Shown here piece after piece: positions 5,841 to 6,218 of a stretch of 6,218 bases of DNA (the first letter of the stretch is position 1; every line of letters begins with the position of its first letter). The notes below the pieces were generated by a model, which worked only from the letters and a program-made list of their open reading frames with translations, had not been told where the DNA came from and ran no database searches. A program made the position numbers and the translations under genes. Source of the stretch: a bacterium (GTDB lineage Bacteria; Chlamydiota; Chlamydiia; Chlamydiales; 2-12-FULL-49-11); contig JAHZKV010000016.1 in NCBI GenBank assembly GCA_022600215.1, positions 1 to 6,218 on the forward strand. Reading direction: 5' to 3'.

Positions 5841-6218
5841 ATGGCTACAGTAGATGCAAATGCAATCAAAAAAGGGATGAAGCTTGAAATCGACAACATG
5901 CCCTACAATGTCGTGCTCGCAGACATCGTGAAACCTGGAAAAGGTCAAGCTTTTACTCGCACTAAATTAAAAAATTTACAAACAGGGCAACAACTTGAAA
6001 AGACTTTTAAATCGAATGAAAAGCTAACTCTTGCTGATGTCAACGAAACCTATATGCGCCTTCTTTTTACCGACGCGGATGGAGTAACGCTCATGCATGA
6101 TGAAACATTTGAGCAAGTAACGATCCCCTACAGCTTAATTGGCACCGACAAAAACTGGCTTAAAGAAGAAATTTTATATGCAATCATCTTTTATAAAGGA
6201 CAAGTAGTCGGATTTGAG
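5841..6218 (+). CDS. efp: Elongation factor P, 3' end outside the window
   Basis: The first 126 residues of elongation factor P are present, out of about 185-190 expected. EF-P binds the ribosome between the P and E sites and relieves stalling at runs of proline. Domain I (about 1-63) carries VKPGKGQAFTR with Lys34 at the loop tip, the position that E. coli modifies with beta-lysine through EpmA and EpmB, so a lysine-type EF-P is indicated. LEKTFKS closes domain I. Domain II (about 65-126) includes HDETFEQV and the KNWL segment and ends near GQVVGFE. Domain III lies beyond the right edge. ATG 5841 has AGAGG four bases upstream. The reading frame stays open to the last base, so the gene is cut by the window and is not broken. 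Confidence 0.97.
   Translation, partial: MATVDANAIKKGMKLEIDNMPYNVVLADIVKPGKGQAFTRTKLKNLQTGQQLEKTFKSNEKLTLADVNETYMRLLFTDADGVTLMHDETFEQVTIPYSLIGTDKNWLKEEILYAIIFYKGQVVGFE

Overview
The window looks like a piece of chromosome from a member of the Chlamydiota, most likely one of the Chlamydia-like groups rather than the genus Chlamydia. The main reason is the gene at 4895-5785. It encodes a short Ser/Thr-rich N-terminus, a tight two-helix hydrophobic hairpin and a long coiled coil, the layout of a chlamydial inclusion membrane (Inc) protein. The AT-rich DNA, the two sodium:amino-acid symporters of a kind common in host-dependent bacteria and the elongation factor P gene fit this placement but do not prove it. 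No marker gene in the window fixes the genus.

Layout. Bases 1-176 are AT-rich and hold the probable start of a gene leaving to the left (GTG at 4-6 with a good ribosome binding site), a weak promoter and a C6T7 tract. A 10-helix drug/metabolite-type transporter follows on the minus strand (177-1073). It diverges from an unrecognised all-helical protein on the plus strand (1141-1860) across a 67-bp promoter region. The unrecognised gene changes leucine codon use sharply at about base 1390. Between it and the next, convergent, gene lies a dense set of palindromes (1861-2016), built as two mirror-image two-hairpin modules around a perfect 24-bp palindrome.

Bases 2013-4753 on the minus strand are a two-gene operon of tandem paralogous NSS (LeuT/TnaT-type) transporters, joined by a TAATG stop/start overlap and preceded by a near-consensus promoter. 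Both keep the Na2 site but replace two side-chain ligands of the Na1 site with hydrophobic residues. The Inc-like gene diverges from this operon. It is followed by efp (5841 to the right edge, incomplete), which has its own extended -10 promoter.

Taken together, three genes probably move amino acids or metabolites across the bacterial inner membrane, one probably acts at the inclusion membrane on the host side, and one is a housekeeping translation factor. No tRNA, rRNA, CRISPR array or transposase was seen. The best candidates for something undescribed are the mirrored hairpin element, the codon-use break in the unrecognised gene and the IncA-like protein.
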